A stretch of DNA of 64,000 nucleotides from positions 124,001 through 188,000 of the forward strand of contig NZ_JOEA01000005.1 of the NCBI RefSeq assembly GCF_000719115.1, in the 5' to 3' direction. This document shows positions 50,233 through 59,607 of the stretch, piece after piece (the first letter of the stretch is position 1; each line of letters starts with the position of its first letter). The translations under genes and the position numbers were made by a program. The notes below the pieces were generated by a model. It was not told the DNA's origin and did no database searches. It worked only from the letters and a program-made list of their open reading frames with translations. This stretch comes from Lentzea albidocapillata (GTDB taxonomy: Bacteria; Actinomycetota; Actinomycetes; Mycobacteriales; Pseudonocardiaceae).

Positions 50233-51738
50233 GTGTTCACGATCGAGGGCGTGGCAGCACGGACCGGCCTGGCCGTGCCGCTGGCGCGACGCCCGGTGGC
50301 GGTGGTCGCGGTGCTCTACGCGGCCCTGGTGTTCCCACTGGCCGGGAACTACGGGCTCACGGCCGACGAGCTGTACTTCCGGATGCTGGGCGACGATCCG
50401 CGCTGGGGTTACTTCGACCAGCCGGCGCTCGCACCGCTGTTCGCGAAGGCGGGCACGGTGCTGTTCGGCGACACGGTGTGGGGTGTCCGGGCGCCGGCCC
50501 TGTTGTGCGGCATGGCGATCGTCGTGTTCTCCGCGCTGATCACGGCGGAGCTGGGCGGCGGCACACGGGCACAAGTGCTTTCGGCGGCCACAACGGGCAC
50601 GTCGGGTGTCGTGCTCGTCATGGGGCACTTCCTGCTGACCAACAGCCCGGACCTCGTCGCGTGGTGCGCGGTGGCGCTGTTCGCGATGCGCGCGCTGCTG
50701 CGCGGGAACGGCCGGTGGTGGCTGGCCGCGGGTGTCACGTGCGGGGTGGCGACCTACGCCAAGTACGTGGTGCTCCTGCTACCGGTGACGTTGGTGGTGG
50801 CACTGCTCGTGGTGGGCCCGCGCCGGGAACTGCGCAGCCGCTGGTTGTGGGCAGGCGCCGGGCTGGCACTCGTGCTCACCGCCCCGAACTTCGTCTACCA
50901 GGCCGTCAACGGCTGGCCGCAGCTCGTCATGGCGCGAGCGCTGTCCGAGGGCAACTGGACCGACGGCCTGATGTTCCCCCTGGACGTCGCGATCATGGCG
51001 GGGCCGGCGGTGACCGTGATCCTGGGAGCGGGCCTGGCCTTCGTGCTGCGCCGGCCGCGGTGGCGACCGGTGCGGGCGCTGGGGGCGGCCTACCTCCTCG
51101 GCACGGCGCTGGTGCTCGCCCTCGCGCCCAGCGGCATCGACTACACCGAGGGCTACTGGGTGCCGTTGATCGCCGCGGGAAGTGTGGTGGCGGACGAGTG
51201 GATCGCCCGCAGCCGGTCACGGCTCCGGATGGTGGTCGCCGTGCTGTCGGTGTTCGCCGTGGTTCAGGTCGTCGTGTCCCTGCCTGTGATGCCGGCGCGG
51301 GTGTACGTGAAGTACCCCGGGTCGAGCCTGACGACCGAGACCATCGGCTGGGAGCGGTTGGTCGGGCAGGTCGCGGACGCCTACGCCGCACTGCCCGCCG
51401 ACGAACGGTCGCGCGCCGTGGTGCTGACGCGGAACTTCGGCGAGGCCGGCGCGTTGCACTGGATGCGCGACGAGCACCCGCTCCCTCCGATCCACAGCGG
51501 GCACAACGAGTTGTACTTCCGGGGAGCACCGCCCGACAGCGCGGACGTCGTGATCGCGGTCGGCGTGGACGAGAACCGGCTGAAGCAGGACTTCCACCAG
51601 TGCGACGTGGTGGCACGCATCGACAACGGGTACGGCCTGGAGACCACGGAGCAGGGCCGGGCCATCTCGGTGTGCCGCGAGCCTCGGGCACCCTGGTCCG
51701 CACTGTGGCCCGGCTACCGGCTGATCGGGGCGTACTGA
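50233..51738 (+). CDS. Polytopic membrane glycosyltransferase, GT39/ArnT-like (PMT_2)
   Basis: The protein has 501 residues with many hydrophobic helices through about residue 350 and a C-terminal soluble part. The first extracytoplasmic loop carries the family pattern ADELYFRMLG...RWGYFDQPALAP, with D45-E46 as the likely catalytic acids. Such enzymes move a sugar from a polyprenyl-phosphate carrier to lipid, glycan or protein on the outer face of the membrane. The start is GTG 50233 with AGGGGAG 7 nt upstream. The gene is divergent from the NRPS cluster and shares its promoter region. A role in glycosylating the peptide or the cell envelope is possible, but nothing in the sequence fixes the substrate. 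Confidence 0.85.
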   Translation: MFTIEGVAARTGLAVPLARRPVAVVAVLYAALVFPLAGNYGLTADELYFRMLGDDPRWGYFDQPALAPLFAKAGTVLFGDTVWGVRAPALLCGMAIVVFSALITAELGGGTRAQVLSAATTGTSGVVLVMGHFLLTNSPDLVAWCAVALFAMRALLRGNGRWWLAAGVTCGVATYAKYVVLLLPVTLVVALLVVGPRRELRSRWLWAGAGLALVLTAPNFVYQAVNGWPQLVMARALSEGNWTDGLMFPLDVAIMAGPAVTVILGAGLAFVLRRPRWRPVRALGAAYLLGTALVLALAPSGIDYTEGYWVPLIAAGSVVADEWIARSRSRLRMVVAVLSVFAVVQVVVSLPVMPARVYVKYPGSSLTTETIGWERLVGQVADAYAALPADERSRAVVLTRNFGEAGALHWMRDEHPLPPIHSGHNELYFRGAPPDSADVVIAVGVDENRLKQDFHQCDVVARIDNGYGLETTEQGRAISVCREPRAPWSALWPGYRLIGAY

Positions 51739-51819
51739 GCCACCGACAACCGCACGACAACGTCGCCACAACAGCGCGGCGGTACTTCTTCCCTCGGCAG
51801 TCCACAACCGATGGAGGAC

Positions 51820-52764
51820 ATGGTGAAAGCCAAACTGGCAACGATGCTGGCAGGCTTGCTGGCGGCCGCGACGCTCATCGCTCCGGCCGTGAGCGCGACG
51901 CCGTTCCAGCGTGACGTCTTCGTCCGGGACAACGTGAGCGACGTCGGCAACGAGCCGAGCACCGGCAGCATCTACTACAGCCCGGACATCAAGGTGTGCT
52001 CGACGCCGGTGCCGTGCGCGGTGTCCCAGAACCCCGTCGTGGGCGTGAACAACTACGTCTTCGTCACCCTGAGACGCAAGCCGGGCGGCATCGGCACCGT
52101 GGACGGCAACCTCCACCTCTACCGCAGCAACCTCGGCGGCGGCACGGCCTGGCCGGGTGGCTGGACCTACGTCGGCACCGCGGGCTCCACCGTGCCGGTC
52201 GGCGGCACCACGGTCATGATCACCTGGCCGGGCTGGAACGTGCCCGGTCCCGCCCACTTCTGCCTGCTCGCCCGGTGGGAGTCGAAAGCCGACCCGATGA
52301 CGTTCGCCGAGGGCAGCAACACCCAGCAGAACGCGCAGCGGAACAACAACATCGCGTGGCGCAACGTCGACTCCGTGCGGGTCCGCCCGTTCGAACCCGT
52401 CCGCGTGCCTTACACGATCGGCAATCCCGAGCGCGCCGACGCCCGGCAGAACCTCGTCCTCGAGCAGCCACGGCCGTTCGCCGGCACGATCACGTTCGAC
52501 CTCGGCCAGGAGCTCACGGCACGGTGGAAGGCCGCCGGCGGCAGGGCGACCGGCGTGAAGCAGGTGGGCGAGACGCGGTTCCAGGTCGTCGATCCCCAGG
52601 CCCGCTTCGACAACCTGACGCTCAAGGGTGACGAACGCGTGCAGACCGCGCTGACGTTCGAGACCGACAAGGAGGCGGGACCGGCCGAGCTGCACGTGCG
52701 CCAGACCGACGCGCAGGGCATGGATCTCGGCGGAGCGCAATACCTCATCAACGAAAAGGACTGA
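51820..52764 (+). CDS. Secreted protein of unknown function
   Basis: About 315 residues begin with a Sec-type signal peptide (positive start, hydrophobic stretch LATMLAGLLAAATLIAPAV, cleavage near AVSA-TPF). The mature part is rich in aromatic and Gly/Thr/Asn residues, with beta-sandwich-like character (YYSPDIKVCSTPVPCAV; GNLHLYRSNLGGG). One cysteine pair (CSTPVPC) is near the N-terminus. I do not recognise the family. A GGAGG lies 2 nt before ATG 51820 and 5 nt before GTG 51823, so the latter may be the true start; the earlier ATG at 51811 contains the site itself. It is followed by a strong hairpin and a second small secreted protein on the same strand. Confidence 0.8.
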   Translation: MVKAKLATMLAGLLAAATLIAPAVSATPFQRDVFVRDNVSDVGNEPSTGSIYYSPDIKVCSTPVPCAVSQNPVVGVNNYVFVTLRRKPGGIGTVDGNLHLYRSNLGGGTAWPGGWTYVGTAGSTVPVGGTTVMITWPGWNVPGPAHFCLLARWESKADPMTFAEGSNTQQNAQRNNNIAWRNVDSVRVRPFEPVRVPYTIGNPERADARQNLVLEQPRPFAGTITFDLGQELTARWKAAGGRATGVKQVGETRFQVVDPQARFDNLTLKGDERVQTALTFETDKEAGPAELHVRQTDAQGMDLGGAQYLINEKD

Positions 52765-52775
52765 GTATCAACCCC

Positions 52776-52812
52776 GGTGGGTCCGTCTCCGTTACTCGGA
52801 GACGGACCCACC
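52776..52812 (+). terminator. Strong hairpin terminator, 16-bp perfect stem
   Basis: GGTGGGTCCGTCTCCG (52776-52791) pairs perfectly with 52797-52812 around a 5-nt loop (ttact), 11 bp after the secreted-protein stop. No T-run follows, which is usual for actinobacterial terminators. It also lies just ahead of the next gene's ribosome site, so it could attenuate that gene. Confidence 0.85.
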
Positions 52813-52825
52813 GAAAGGGTTGTCA

Positions 52826-53236
52826 ATGAGAACCATCATGGTGTTGTTGCTGCTTCTGCTCGGGATCGTGCCCGCGCATGGAGCAGCGGACTGCGAGCCG
52901 CCGGACTGCCCGGTCGTCGTGGACGCGATAGACGGGCCCGTGCACGAGTCGGCGGACTCGTATACGGCGGCGCTGAAACTGCGCAACGGCCCGGCACAGC
53001 AGAACGTCGAGGTGGCCTACAGGTTCGTCGACGGCACCGCGAAGCTGGGTGAGGACTACCAGGCCATGCCACGCGGAACGGTCACCATCAAGGCGGGCGA
53101 AAGCCAGGCCGGTGTGCCGTACAAGGTGCTGCGCGTGACGGGCGAACAGAAGAAGTTCACCCTGGAGATCACCTCCGTGAAGCCGGGACAGATCGGCAAG
53201 CGCGTCGCCGTGTTCACGATCGGCGGCAAGAGGTGA
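52826..53236 (+). CDS. Small secreted Calx-beta-like domain protein
   Basis: The protein has 136 residues with a signal peptide (MRTIMVLLLLLLGIVPAHG-AADC). Next comes a short Cys/Pro segment (CEPPDCPVVV) and then one beta-sandwich domain of Calx-beta character (VAYRFVDGTAKLGEDYQAMP, then GTVTIKAGES). Calx-beta repeats mediate adhesion or calcium binding in other proteins; a single copy like this has no predictable partner. ATG 52826 is chosen because AAAGGG lies 7 nt upstream, in preference to the in-frame TTG at 52820. It stands 54 bp from the convergent regulator gene. Confidence 0.8.
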   Translation: MRTIMVLLLLLLGIVPAHGAADCEPPDCPVVVDAIDGPVHESADSYTAALKLRNGPAQQNVEVAYRFVDGTAKLGEDYQAMPRGTVTIKAGESQAGVPYKVLRVTGEQKKFTLEITSVKPGQIGKRVAVFTIGGKR

Positions 53237-53289
53237 ACAGCGTGACCGCCTGAGCTAGTGGCGTGACTCAGAACGTTGCTGAGCGTGAA

Positions 53290-56061
53290 TTACCCAGCCA
53301 AGGTTCTGAGCCACGCCGCCAGGTGCCGGGCAGCCTCGGTCCACCGCCCGCTCCGGCCCTCCAGGTCGGCGAACGTGCGGTGGGCCCTGGCCTGCTCGAA
53401 CCCGTCCGGCGCCTGGGTCCTGGCCTCCAGGGCGGCGGTCAGGTGGTCACGGGCGGCGGCGAGGTCACCGAGCGCGAGTTCGGCGTCGGCCAGGTCGCGC
53501 AGGGTCGACGCCTCGCGGTGCCCGTCCCCCAGCGCCCGGCACACCACGAGGGCGGCGGTCAGGCATTCCCTTGCCACCGCGGGATCTCCGAGCGCGAGCT
53601 GGGTGACGCCCAGGCCGGTCAGCGCGTCCGCCTCGAAGCGGTCGTCGGTGATCTCGCGGCTGATCCGCAGCGCGTCGCCGAAATAGCGCAGTGCCGGTTC
53701 GAGATCGGCGAGCCGGTGGAAGGCGTTGCCCAGCGACATCAGCGTCGCCGCCTCCAGCCGGAGGTTCTCCTTGGCGCGGAACGTCTCCAGTGCCGCGAAC
53801 AACGGCTCGACGGCCAGTTCCGGGCGGCCCATCCGGACGTAGGTGTAGCCGAGGTTGCGCCGGGCCAGCGCCACGCCCACCTCGTCGCCCGCGGCCCCGT
53901 GCACGTCCATCGCCGCGCGGTAGGAGTCCAGCGCGAGGTCGAACTCGCGCAGTTCGGAATGCGCGTTGGCGATGTTGTTGTGCAGCCGTGCTTCTCCGCG
54001 CAGATCGCCCGCCTCGCGCACCAGCGCGAGCGCTTGCCGTTGCACCACCATGGCTTCGGCGATGCGGGAGGTCATCTGCAACGCGATGCCCTGTCCCCGC
54101 AACATCTCCGCCTCGGCCCGCTGGTCACCGAGCGCGCGGGCGGCCGCCACGGCGTGCTCGCACTGCTCGACCCGCGCCGCCCAGTTGCCGCGTGCCTCGA
54201 AGTAGCCCGTCAGCAGGTACGCCAGCTGCCAGGTCTCGCGGTGCAGTCCCGAGCGGGCGGCCAGCCGGATCATGTGCAGCATGTTGTCGCGTTCGGCGTC
54301 GAGGCAGGCGAGCACCTCGACGCGGTCCTCGGTGAACGGCAGGTCGTCGCAGCGCGGCCGCGTCACCAGGTCGTGGCGCGGGTTGAGGACCTCCCCCGCC
54401 GCGTGGGCGATCGTGAGGTACCGGTCGAGCAGCCGCTCCACCCCGTCGCCGAGATCGCCGCTCTGCCGGGCGAACAGCCGGATCAGGTCGTGCAGCGCGT
54501 ACCGGCCGTTGCCCACCTCGCCGACGAGGTGCGAGGCGACGAGCTCGTCGAGCCCCGGGCCCATCGCGTCGGCGAGGTCGGCGGGGAAGCTCGCGCCGGG
54601 ATGTTCGCCCAGCACCCGGAACAACCGCGCGGCCTGCGGACTCAGCGTGCGGTGCGCGCTGGCGAACACGGTGCGGACCGTCCGGTCGTCGCCGTCGACC
54701 GACAGCACGTCCAGCGGGTCGTTGCGGGTCAGCTCGCGCACCAGGTCGGCGATCCGCCTGCCGGGCCGGATCGCGAGCCGCGCGGCCGCGATGCGCAACG
54801 CGAGCGGCAGCCGTCCACAGTGGACCACCAGCTCCGCCGTCGCGCCGGGCTCGGCGTGCACCCTGGAAGCGCCGAGGATGTCGGCGAACAGGTCGTGCGC
54901 CTCGGGTTCGCTCAGCAGGCCGAGGCTGATGGTGTGCACGGCGTGGTGTGTGCCGAGGGCCGAGAGCGTGTCGCGGCTCGTGATCAGCAGCAGGTTCCCC
55001 TGGTCGCCGGGCACGAGGGGCAGCACGTCCCGCGCGCGGCGGACGTCGTCGAGCAGGATGAGCACTCTCTTGCCGTGCAACAACGTCCGGTACGTGGCGG
55101 ACGGGTCGGCGGGCACCCGGTCGGCCGGAACGCCGAGGCTGTGCAGCATCTCGGTCAGCGCCTGGGCCGGGGTGAGCCGTTGCAGGTCGAGGAACACCTG
55201 CCCGTCCGGGAAGCGGTCGGCGACGCGGCGCGCCCACTCGACGGCGAACGTGGTCTTGCCGACCCCGGCGACACCGGAGACGACGATGATCGGCGGAAGG
55301 CCGGCGAGCGAGGCGAACTCGGCGGCGCGACCGGTGAAGTGGCCCGCCCTGGCCGGCAGCTGGGCGGGTCTCGCGCTGTGCAGCGACGGATCGCGGCGGA
55401 GGATGGCGGTGTGCAGGGCGGTGATGTCCGGGCCTGGGTCGGCGCCGAGTTCGTCGGCGAGCCGATGTCTGAGTCTTCGGAACACCTCCAGCGCGTCGGC
55501 GTGCCGTCCGCCGAGGTGCAGGGCCCGCATCAGCAGCCCGACGAGCCGTTCCCGCGTCGGGTGGCCGACCACCAGCCGTTCCAGCTCCTCGACCGCGTTC
55601 CGCCGGTCGAGCCGTTCGCCCCAGTACGTCTCCAGCGCGGCGATCCGCTGGTCCCGCAACCGATCGATCTCCGCCCGGCCCCACCCGAACAACTCCGTGC
55701 CCGCCAGCGGCTCGCCCCGCCACAGGCTGAGATCTCTGGTCCGTTCGAACGTCACCGCGTCGACGGACGCGTCGAGCTGGTAGCCACCGGGCTTGGTCAT
55801 CAGCGCACCGGGCAGGCCGCAGTCGGCGAGCGCCTGCCGCACCCGCGCGACATGGCTGTGCAACGACCGCACGGCCGTGCGCGGCGGATCCTCACCCCAC
55901 AGCACGTCCACAAGACGGTCGACGGGAACCGGTGTGCCCGCGCGCAGGGCCAGCACCGCGACGATGCTGCGCTGCCGGGCTCCGGTCAGCACCGCACGGC
56001 CGTACGGGCCGCACACCTCGACGGGCCCGAGAATCCTTACCTCGCCACCTGTTCCCAGCAC
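53290..56061 (-). CDS. AfsR/SARP-type transcriptional regulator with NB-ARC ATPase and TPR repeats
   Basis: The protein has 923 residues. An OmpR-like winged helix (about 5-95) and a bacterial transcriptional activation domain (about 100-225) form the SARP module. An NB-ARC ATPase (about 240-530) has a P-loop GVAGVGKTT at 263-271 and a Walker B VLILLDD. The C-terminal part (about 560-920) is built of tetratricopeptide repeats. This is the full AfsR layout. SARPs activate antibiotic clusters by binding direct repeats that overlap -35 regions. This gene lies 4 kb from the NRPS start but is separated from it by unrelated genes, so its target is uncertain. The GTG 56061 start lacks a strong ribosome site. 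It converges with the Calx-beta gene. Confidence 0.92.
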   Translation of the reverse strand: MLGTGGEVRILGPVEVCGPYGRAVLTGARQRSIVAVLALRAGTPVPVDRLVDVLWGEDPPRTAVRSLHSHVARVRQALADCGLPGALMTKPGGYQLDASVDAVTFERTRDLSLWRGEPLAGTELFGWGRAEIDRLRDQRIAALETYWGERLDRRNAVEELERLVVGHPTRERLVGLLMRALHLGGRHADALEVFRRLRHRLADELGADPGPDITALHTAILRRDPSLHSARPAQLPARAGHFTGRAAEFASLAGLPPIIVVSGVAGVGKTTFAVEWARRVADRFPDGQVFLDLQRLTPAQALTEMLHSLGVPADRVPADPSATYRTLLHGKRVLILLDDVRRARDVLPLVPGDQGNLLLITSRDTLSALGTHHAVHTISLGLLSEPEAHDLFADILGASRVHAEPGATAELVVHCGRLPLALRIAAARLAIRPGRRIADLVRELTRNDPLDVLSVDGDDRTVRTVFASAHRTLSPQAARLFRVLGEHPGASFPADLADAMGPGLDELVASHLVGEVGNGRYALHDLIRLFARQSGDLGDGVERLLDRYLTIAHAAGEVLNPRHDLVTRPRCDDLPFTEDRVEVLACLDAERDNMLHMIRLAARSGLHRETWQLAYLLTGYFEARGNWAARVEQCEHAVAAARALGDQRAEAEMLRGQGIALQMTSRIAEAMVVQRQALALVREAGDLRGEARLHNNIANAHSELREFDLALDSYRAAMDVHGAAGDEVGVALARRNLGYTYVRMGRPELAVEPLFAALETFRAKENLRLEAATLMSLGNAFHRLADLEPALRYFGDALRISREITDDRFEADALTGLGVTQLALGDPAVARECLTAALVVCRALGDGHREASTLRDLADAELALGDLAAARDHLTAALEARTQAPDGFEQARAHRTFADLEGRSGRWTEAARHLAAWLRTLAG

Positions 56062-56137
56062 ATCTCGTTACGCTAGTGCCGCGCAATGCGCTGGTGGCAG
56101 CGCTGATCGTGGGACAGAACCGGCAGTTCGCCGCTGC

Positions 56138-56650
56138 TCAGCCGAGCAGCTCCGCGAGGTGAACCACGTCGTCGCGAGCCCACGTCCGCCGCCCTCCGCC
56201 GTACAGGACGACCCGCACGTCGTCGTCCAGGGCCACCTCGGCCACCTCGCCGATCGGGCCTATCGAGCCGTGCAGCCGGATCGTGTCCCCCGGCTCCAGC
56301 TCGTCCGCGCGGCACGTGTCGACGTTGCGGGCCGTCGAGGCAGGCCGCAGCCGCGTCGTGAAGAGCCACCACGAGACGCCGAAGAGCACCGGGGTCGTCA
56401 ACGTCAGGACTCCCGCGGCGACCGGGAACTCGGTCACCAGCGCGGCCGCTCCGACCAGCGCCCACAACAGTCCCGCCAGCGCGGCCAGCAGCACCGAGCT
56501 CACGGGGTGGTCGCCGACCTGGAGCCAGCCCGTCGTGCGCACCCAGCCCTCGGCGGTCAGCCCGCGCGGCCGTCCGCCGTCCACCCGCGTGGGCGTCGAG
56601 TCGGCGTCCGCGCGTTCGGCGAACAGGTCGACGTGTTCCTCAGTCCGCAC
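56138..56650 (-). CDS. Small membrane protein with two transmembrane segments
   Basis: The protein has 170 residues: a polar N-terminus of about 50 residues, then two hydrophobic segments (VSSVLLAALAGLLWALVGAA and AGVLTLTTPVLFGVSWWLF). A soluble C-terminal beta-rich part (GDTIRLHGSIGPIGEVAEVA) suggests a small SH3- or OB-like barrel. The family is not recognised. Its start overlaps the 3' end of the SNase-like gene by 11 bp, so the two are probably co-translated and both concern the cell envelope. Confidence 0.75.
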   Translation of the reverse strand: MRTEEHVDLFAERADADSTPTRVDGGRPRGLTAEGWVRTTGWLQVGDHPVSSVLLAALAGLLWALVGAAALVTEFPVAAGVLTLTTPVLFGVSWWLFTTRLRPASTARNVDTCRADELEPGDTIRLHGSIGPIGEVAEVALDDDVRVVLYGGGRRTWARDDVVHLAELLG

Positions 56651-57518
56651 GCTGCCACCTCAGCTGTCCCTTGGGGCCGCGGGTGCAGACGATCTCGGTC
56701 CCCTTCGGCGACGTCTTGCCCGCCCCTTCGAGGAAGCACCGCTTGCCCACGAACCTGCCCAGCCACTCGTCGTCGCTGGGCTCCCTGGTGGGCGTGGGCG
56801 GTGGCTCAGGCGCCGGCTCCTCCGTCGTCGTGGTGGCCACCGGCGGTGGTGTCGTCGTGGTTGTCGTCGTCGGGGCCGGCGTGGTGGTGGACGAGGTCTG
56901 CGGAGTGCTGGACGGGGTCGGCAGCGCGTCGTCGCGGTAGCCGGTGCACCCGCCCGCCCACAGGCCGCGGCGTTGCTGGCGCGCGGCCGACTCGACCGGT
57001 GCGAGTTCCCCGCGAGCCGCCAGGTCCGCGGACGCCGTGCCCTCGGCCACGATCGTCCACCCGTAGTCCGAGCCGTCCGGCAGCTCCACGTCGACCAGGA
57101 GCCGGTCGGTGCCGGTCTCGCCGTCACTCTTGACGGTGAGCCGCACCTTCTTGCCGCGCAACAGGTTCTCCGCGACTGCCAGGGACTGCGACTGCCAGCA
57201 GGGCGCCGCGTTCACCCCGGCGACACGGGCGCCGAAGACCCGTCCGCTGCCGGGCTCCACGCCCTCGAACAGGTCCACTCCGGACACCGTGCGAACGGTC
57301 ACCTCGAAGGAGTCTCCCCTGTGCACGGCCACACCGGGTCCGCCGCGTTCCCCCGGACGCGCGTCGCCGCTGAAACCGGCCGCACCGGTGACGGCGAGTG
57401 CCCCGAGGACACCGGCGCAGGCGATCGCGAGTCTCGCCCGCTGGCCGCTGCGCCACCAGAAGCGGCGAACGATCCCCGGACCGGTCGTGGGCATCGGGGG
57501 CTCGGAGGCGTTGAGCAA
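56640..57518 (-). CDS. Membrane-anchored SNase-like domain protein with Thr/Pro linker
   Basis: The protein has 292 residues. One transmembrane or signal segment (LAIACAGVLGALAVTGAAGF) lies at about 29-48. A domain of thermonuclease (SNase/OB) shape follows at about 60-195, recognised from the order of AENLLRGKKVRLTV, TDRLLVDVEL and ESAARQQRRGLWAGGC. A Thr/Pro-rich low-complexity linker (about 200-245) and a short C-terminal domain with two cysteines complete it. The catalytic arginines of true nucleases are not clearly kept, so it may be a non-enzymatic OB fold. The TTG start at 57518 has GGGAG 5 nt upstream. It is divergent from the sigma-factor fusion across about 240 bp. Confidence 0.7.
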   Translation of the reverse strand: MLNASEPPMPTTGPGIVRRFWWRSGQRARLAIACAGVLGALAVTGAAGFSGDARPGERGGPGVAVHRGDSFEVTVRTVSGVDLFEGVEPGSGRVFGARVAGVNAAPCWQSQSLAVAENLLRGKKVRLTVKSDGETGTDRLLVDVELPDGSDYGWTIVAEGTASADLAARGELAPVESAARQQRRGLWAGGCTGYRDDALPTPSSTPQTSSTTTPAPTTTTTTTPPPVATTTTEEPAPEPPPTPTREPSDDEWLGRFVGKRCFLEGAGKTSPKGTEIVCTRGPKGQLRWQRAD

Positions 57519-57759
57519 GGGTGCTCCCGGCTGGTTCCGTCGTTGTCCGGGGCAGTGTTGTCGCAGGTAGCGCGACCGTCAAGGACGAAAAGGGTTCAAT
57601 CGGCTTTCTATGCAATCCTTCACAGAACCGCCGGCTGTGATCGCATCCGCACACAGCGCCACCCGTCATAGGGTGCACGTCGGCAGAAATTTTCCGTTAT
57701 CGCCGGCCGCCTGGGACATCTCCTGGTCAGACGACCCCGGACTGGTAGGTGAGGTGGGC

Positions 57760-59583
57760 ATGGCGATGGCCGAGGAACCCGGCGTCGCGACGGTGACGGC
57801 CGCGCGGGACGGCGACCAGCGTGCGCTCGACGACCTGGTGAGCGGGTACCTGCCCCTCGTCTACAACATCGTCGGGCACGCGCTCGGCGGTCATCCGGAC
57901 ACCGACGACGTGGTCCAGGAGACCATGCTGCGCGCGGTGCACGGCCTGCCGGGGCTGCGCGATCCCGCCGGGTTCCGGTCGTGGCTCGTCGTGATCGCGA
58001 TGAACCAGATCCGGCTGCGGCACCGCGACCACCAGCGCCTGCCGATCACCGGCCCGGTGCCGGAGGACGTGGCCGACCCCGGCGCGGACTTCGTCGACCT
58101 CACGATCATGCGCCTGCAGCTGTCCGGGCAACGCCGCGAGGTCGTCACGGCCACGCGGTGGCTCAGCGAGGACGAACGCGAGCTGCTGTCGCTGTGGTGG
58201 CTGGAGGCGGCCGGACGGCTGACCCGTGCCGAGGTCGCCACCGCGCTGGAACTGACCCCGCAGCACACCGCCGTGCGCGTGCAACGGGTCAAAGCCCAGC
58301 TCGACGCCGCACGCATCGTCGTGCGGACGCTGGAGCGCACACCGCGCTGCCCGGAGCTGGCCTACATCGTCGCGGAGTGGGACGGCGTGCCCAGTCCGTT
58401 GTGGCGCAAGCGGATCGCCCGGCACAGCCGGGACTGCGCCCGATGCGAACGCTGCGGGCGTGACCTCGCGTCCGTCGAGGGGCTGCTCGCCCGGCTGCCC
58501 CTGGTGCCGCTGCCCGCCGCGCTCGGGTTCGACCCGGCCACGCTCACCGGTTCGCACGTGGCGATCACCCAGGTCACCTCCGCCCCCGCCACCGGCGGCA
58601 AGGTCAGCCTGCTCCTGAAGGGCGCGCTGGTGAAACCCGTCGCGGCCGCCGCGGCGGCGGTGCTGGCGGCGGGCATCGTGGTCGCCGTGCTGCCCTCGGG
58701 CGAGGAGCCGGTCGCCCGCGCGATCCCGGTGGCCACCGCCGAGAGCACGACGTCCTCGCCTGCCACCACCACTTCGTCCGTTCCCTCATCGGCGCCGTCC
58801 GCGACCACCACGTCCGCCAAGCCCGTGCCACCGCCCGCGGTCCCCGTGACGGCGTCGGTGAAGAAGGGCGTCAGCACCTGGAAGTTCGACGGTGTCGGCA
58901 AAGCGCTCACCGACGTCCGTGCGGGGTGGTACTACAACTGGGCCGCACACCCCGACGGCATCGCCACACCGCCGAACGTCGAGTTCGTGCCGATGATCTG
59001 GGGCACGAAGTTCACCGACGACGCCACCCTCGCCAAGGCGAAGGCGAACGGCAAGGTGCTGCTCGGCTTCAACGAGCCGGACTTCCCCGACCAGGCGAAC
59101 ATGACCCCCGAACAGGCGCTCGACCTGTGGCCGAAGCTCGCCGCGACCGGCCTGCGCCTCGGCAGCCCTGCCGTCGCGCACAGCGGTGACAAGGCGGGCG
59201 GCTGGCTCGACCGGTTCATGAGCGGCGCGGCCCAGCGAGGCCTGCGCGTCGACTTCGTCGCGGTGCACTGGTACGGCTCGGACTTCAGCGACGCGGCTGT
59301 CGGCCACCTGCGGAACTACCTCGCCGCGGTGCACGCGCGGTACGGCAAACCGATCTGGCTGACCGAGTACTCGCTGATCGACTTCTCCGGCGGCACGGCC
59401 CGCTTCCCGACCCAGGCACAGCTCGCCGCCTTCGCGCGCGGCTCCAGCGCGATGATGGAAGGCCTCCCGTACGTCGAGCGCTACGCCTGGTTCGCACTGC
59501 CCGCGGAGAAGCCCGGCACCGGCCTCTACACCCCCGGCGGCACCCCGAACGAGGCCGGTGAGGCGTACCGCGCCGCGGGCTGA
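57760..59583 (+). CDS. ECF sigma factor fused to zinc anti-sigma motif, transmembrane helix and GH128-like glycosidase
   Basis: The protein has 607 residues in four parts. An ECF sigma-factor region 2 (about 15-90, DTDDVVQETMLRAVHGL) and a region 4 (about 130-190) are followed by a zinc anti-sigma motif H222-x3-C226-x2-C229. A transmembrane helix (about 291-312) leads to a Ser/Thr/Pro spacer. The last part is an extracellular glycoside-hydrolase domain (about 370-607) with FNEPDFPDQ (acid/base) and WLTEY (nucleophile), as in the GH128/Asl1 family. This suggests a membrane-tethered sigma factor released or gated by a wall- or glucan-sensing domain outside. ATG 57760 is chosen for its GAGG site; the open frame upstream is not sigma-like. 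The 240 bp before it show no clear promoter. Confidence 0.88.
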   Translation: MAMAEEPGVATVTAARDGDQRALDDLVSGYLPLVYNIVGHALGGHPDTDDVVQETMLRAVHGLPGLRDPAGFRSWLVVIAMNQIRLRHRDHQRLPITGPVPEDVADPGADFVDLTIMRLQLSGQRREVVTATRWLSEDERELLSLWWLEAAGRLTRAEVATALELTPQHTAVRVQRVKAQLDAARIVVRTLERTPRCPELAYIVAEWDGVPSPLWRKRIARHSRDCARCERCGRDLASVEGLLARLPLVPLPAALGFDPATLTGSHVAITQVTSAPATGGKVSLLLKGALVKPVAAAAAAVLAAGIVVAVLPSGEEPVARAIPVATAESTTSSPATTTSSVPSSAPSATTTSAKPVPPPAVPVTASVKKGVSTWKFDGVGKALTDVRAGWYYNWAAHPDGIATPPNVEFVPMIWGTKFTDDATLAKAKANGKVLLGFNEPDFPDQANMTPEQALDLWPKLAATGLRLGSPAVAHSGDKAGGWLDRFMSGAAQRGLRVDFVAVHWYGSDFSDAAVGHLRNYLAAVHARYGKPIWLTEYSLIDFSGGTARFPTQAQLAAFARGSSAMMEGLPYVERYAWFALPAEKPGTGLYTPGGTPNEAGEAYRAAG

Positions 59584-59607
59584 TCCGCCGTCGTCGAGAA
59601 TCACGGC

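Noticed and set aside
53237..53289. Short inverted repeat (CTCAG/CTGAG) between two convergent genes as a terminator
   Set aside because: Only 5 bp of stem with a 7-nt loop, too weak to support.
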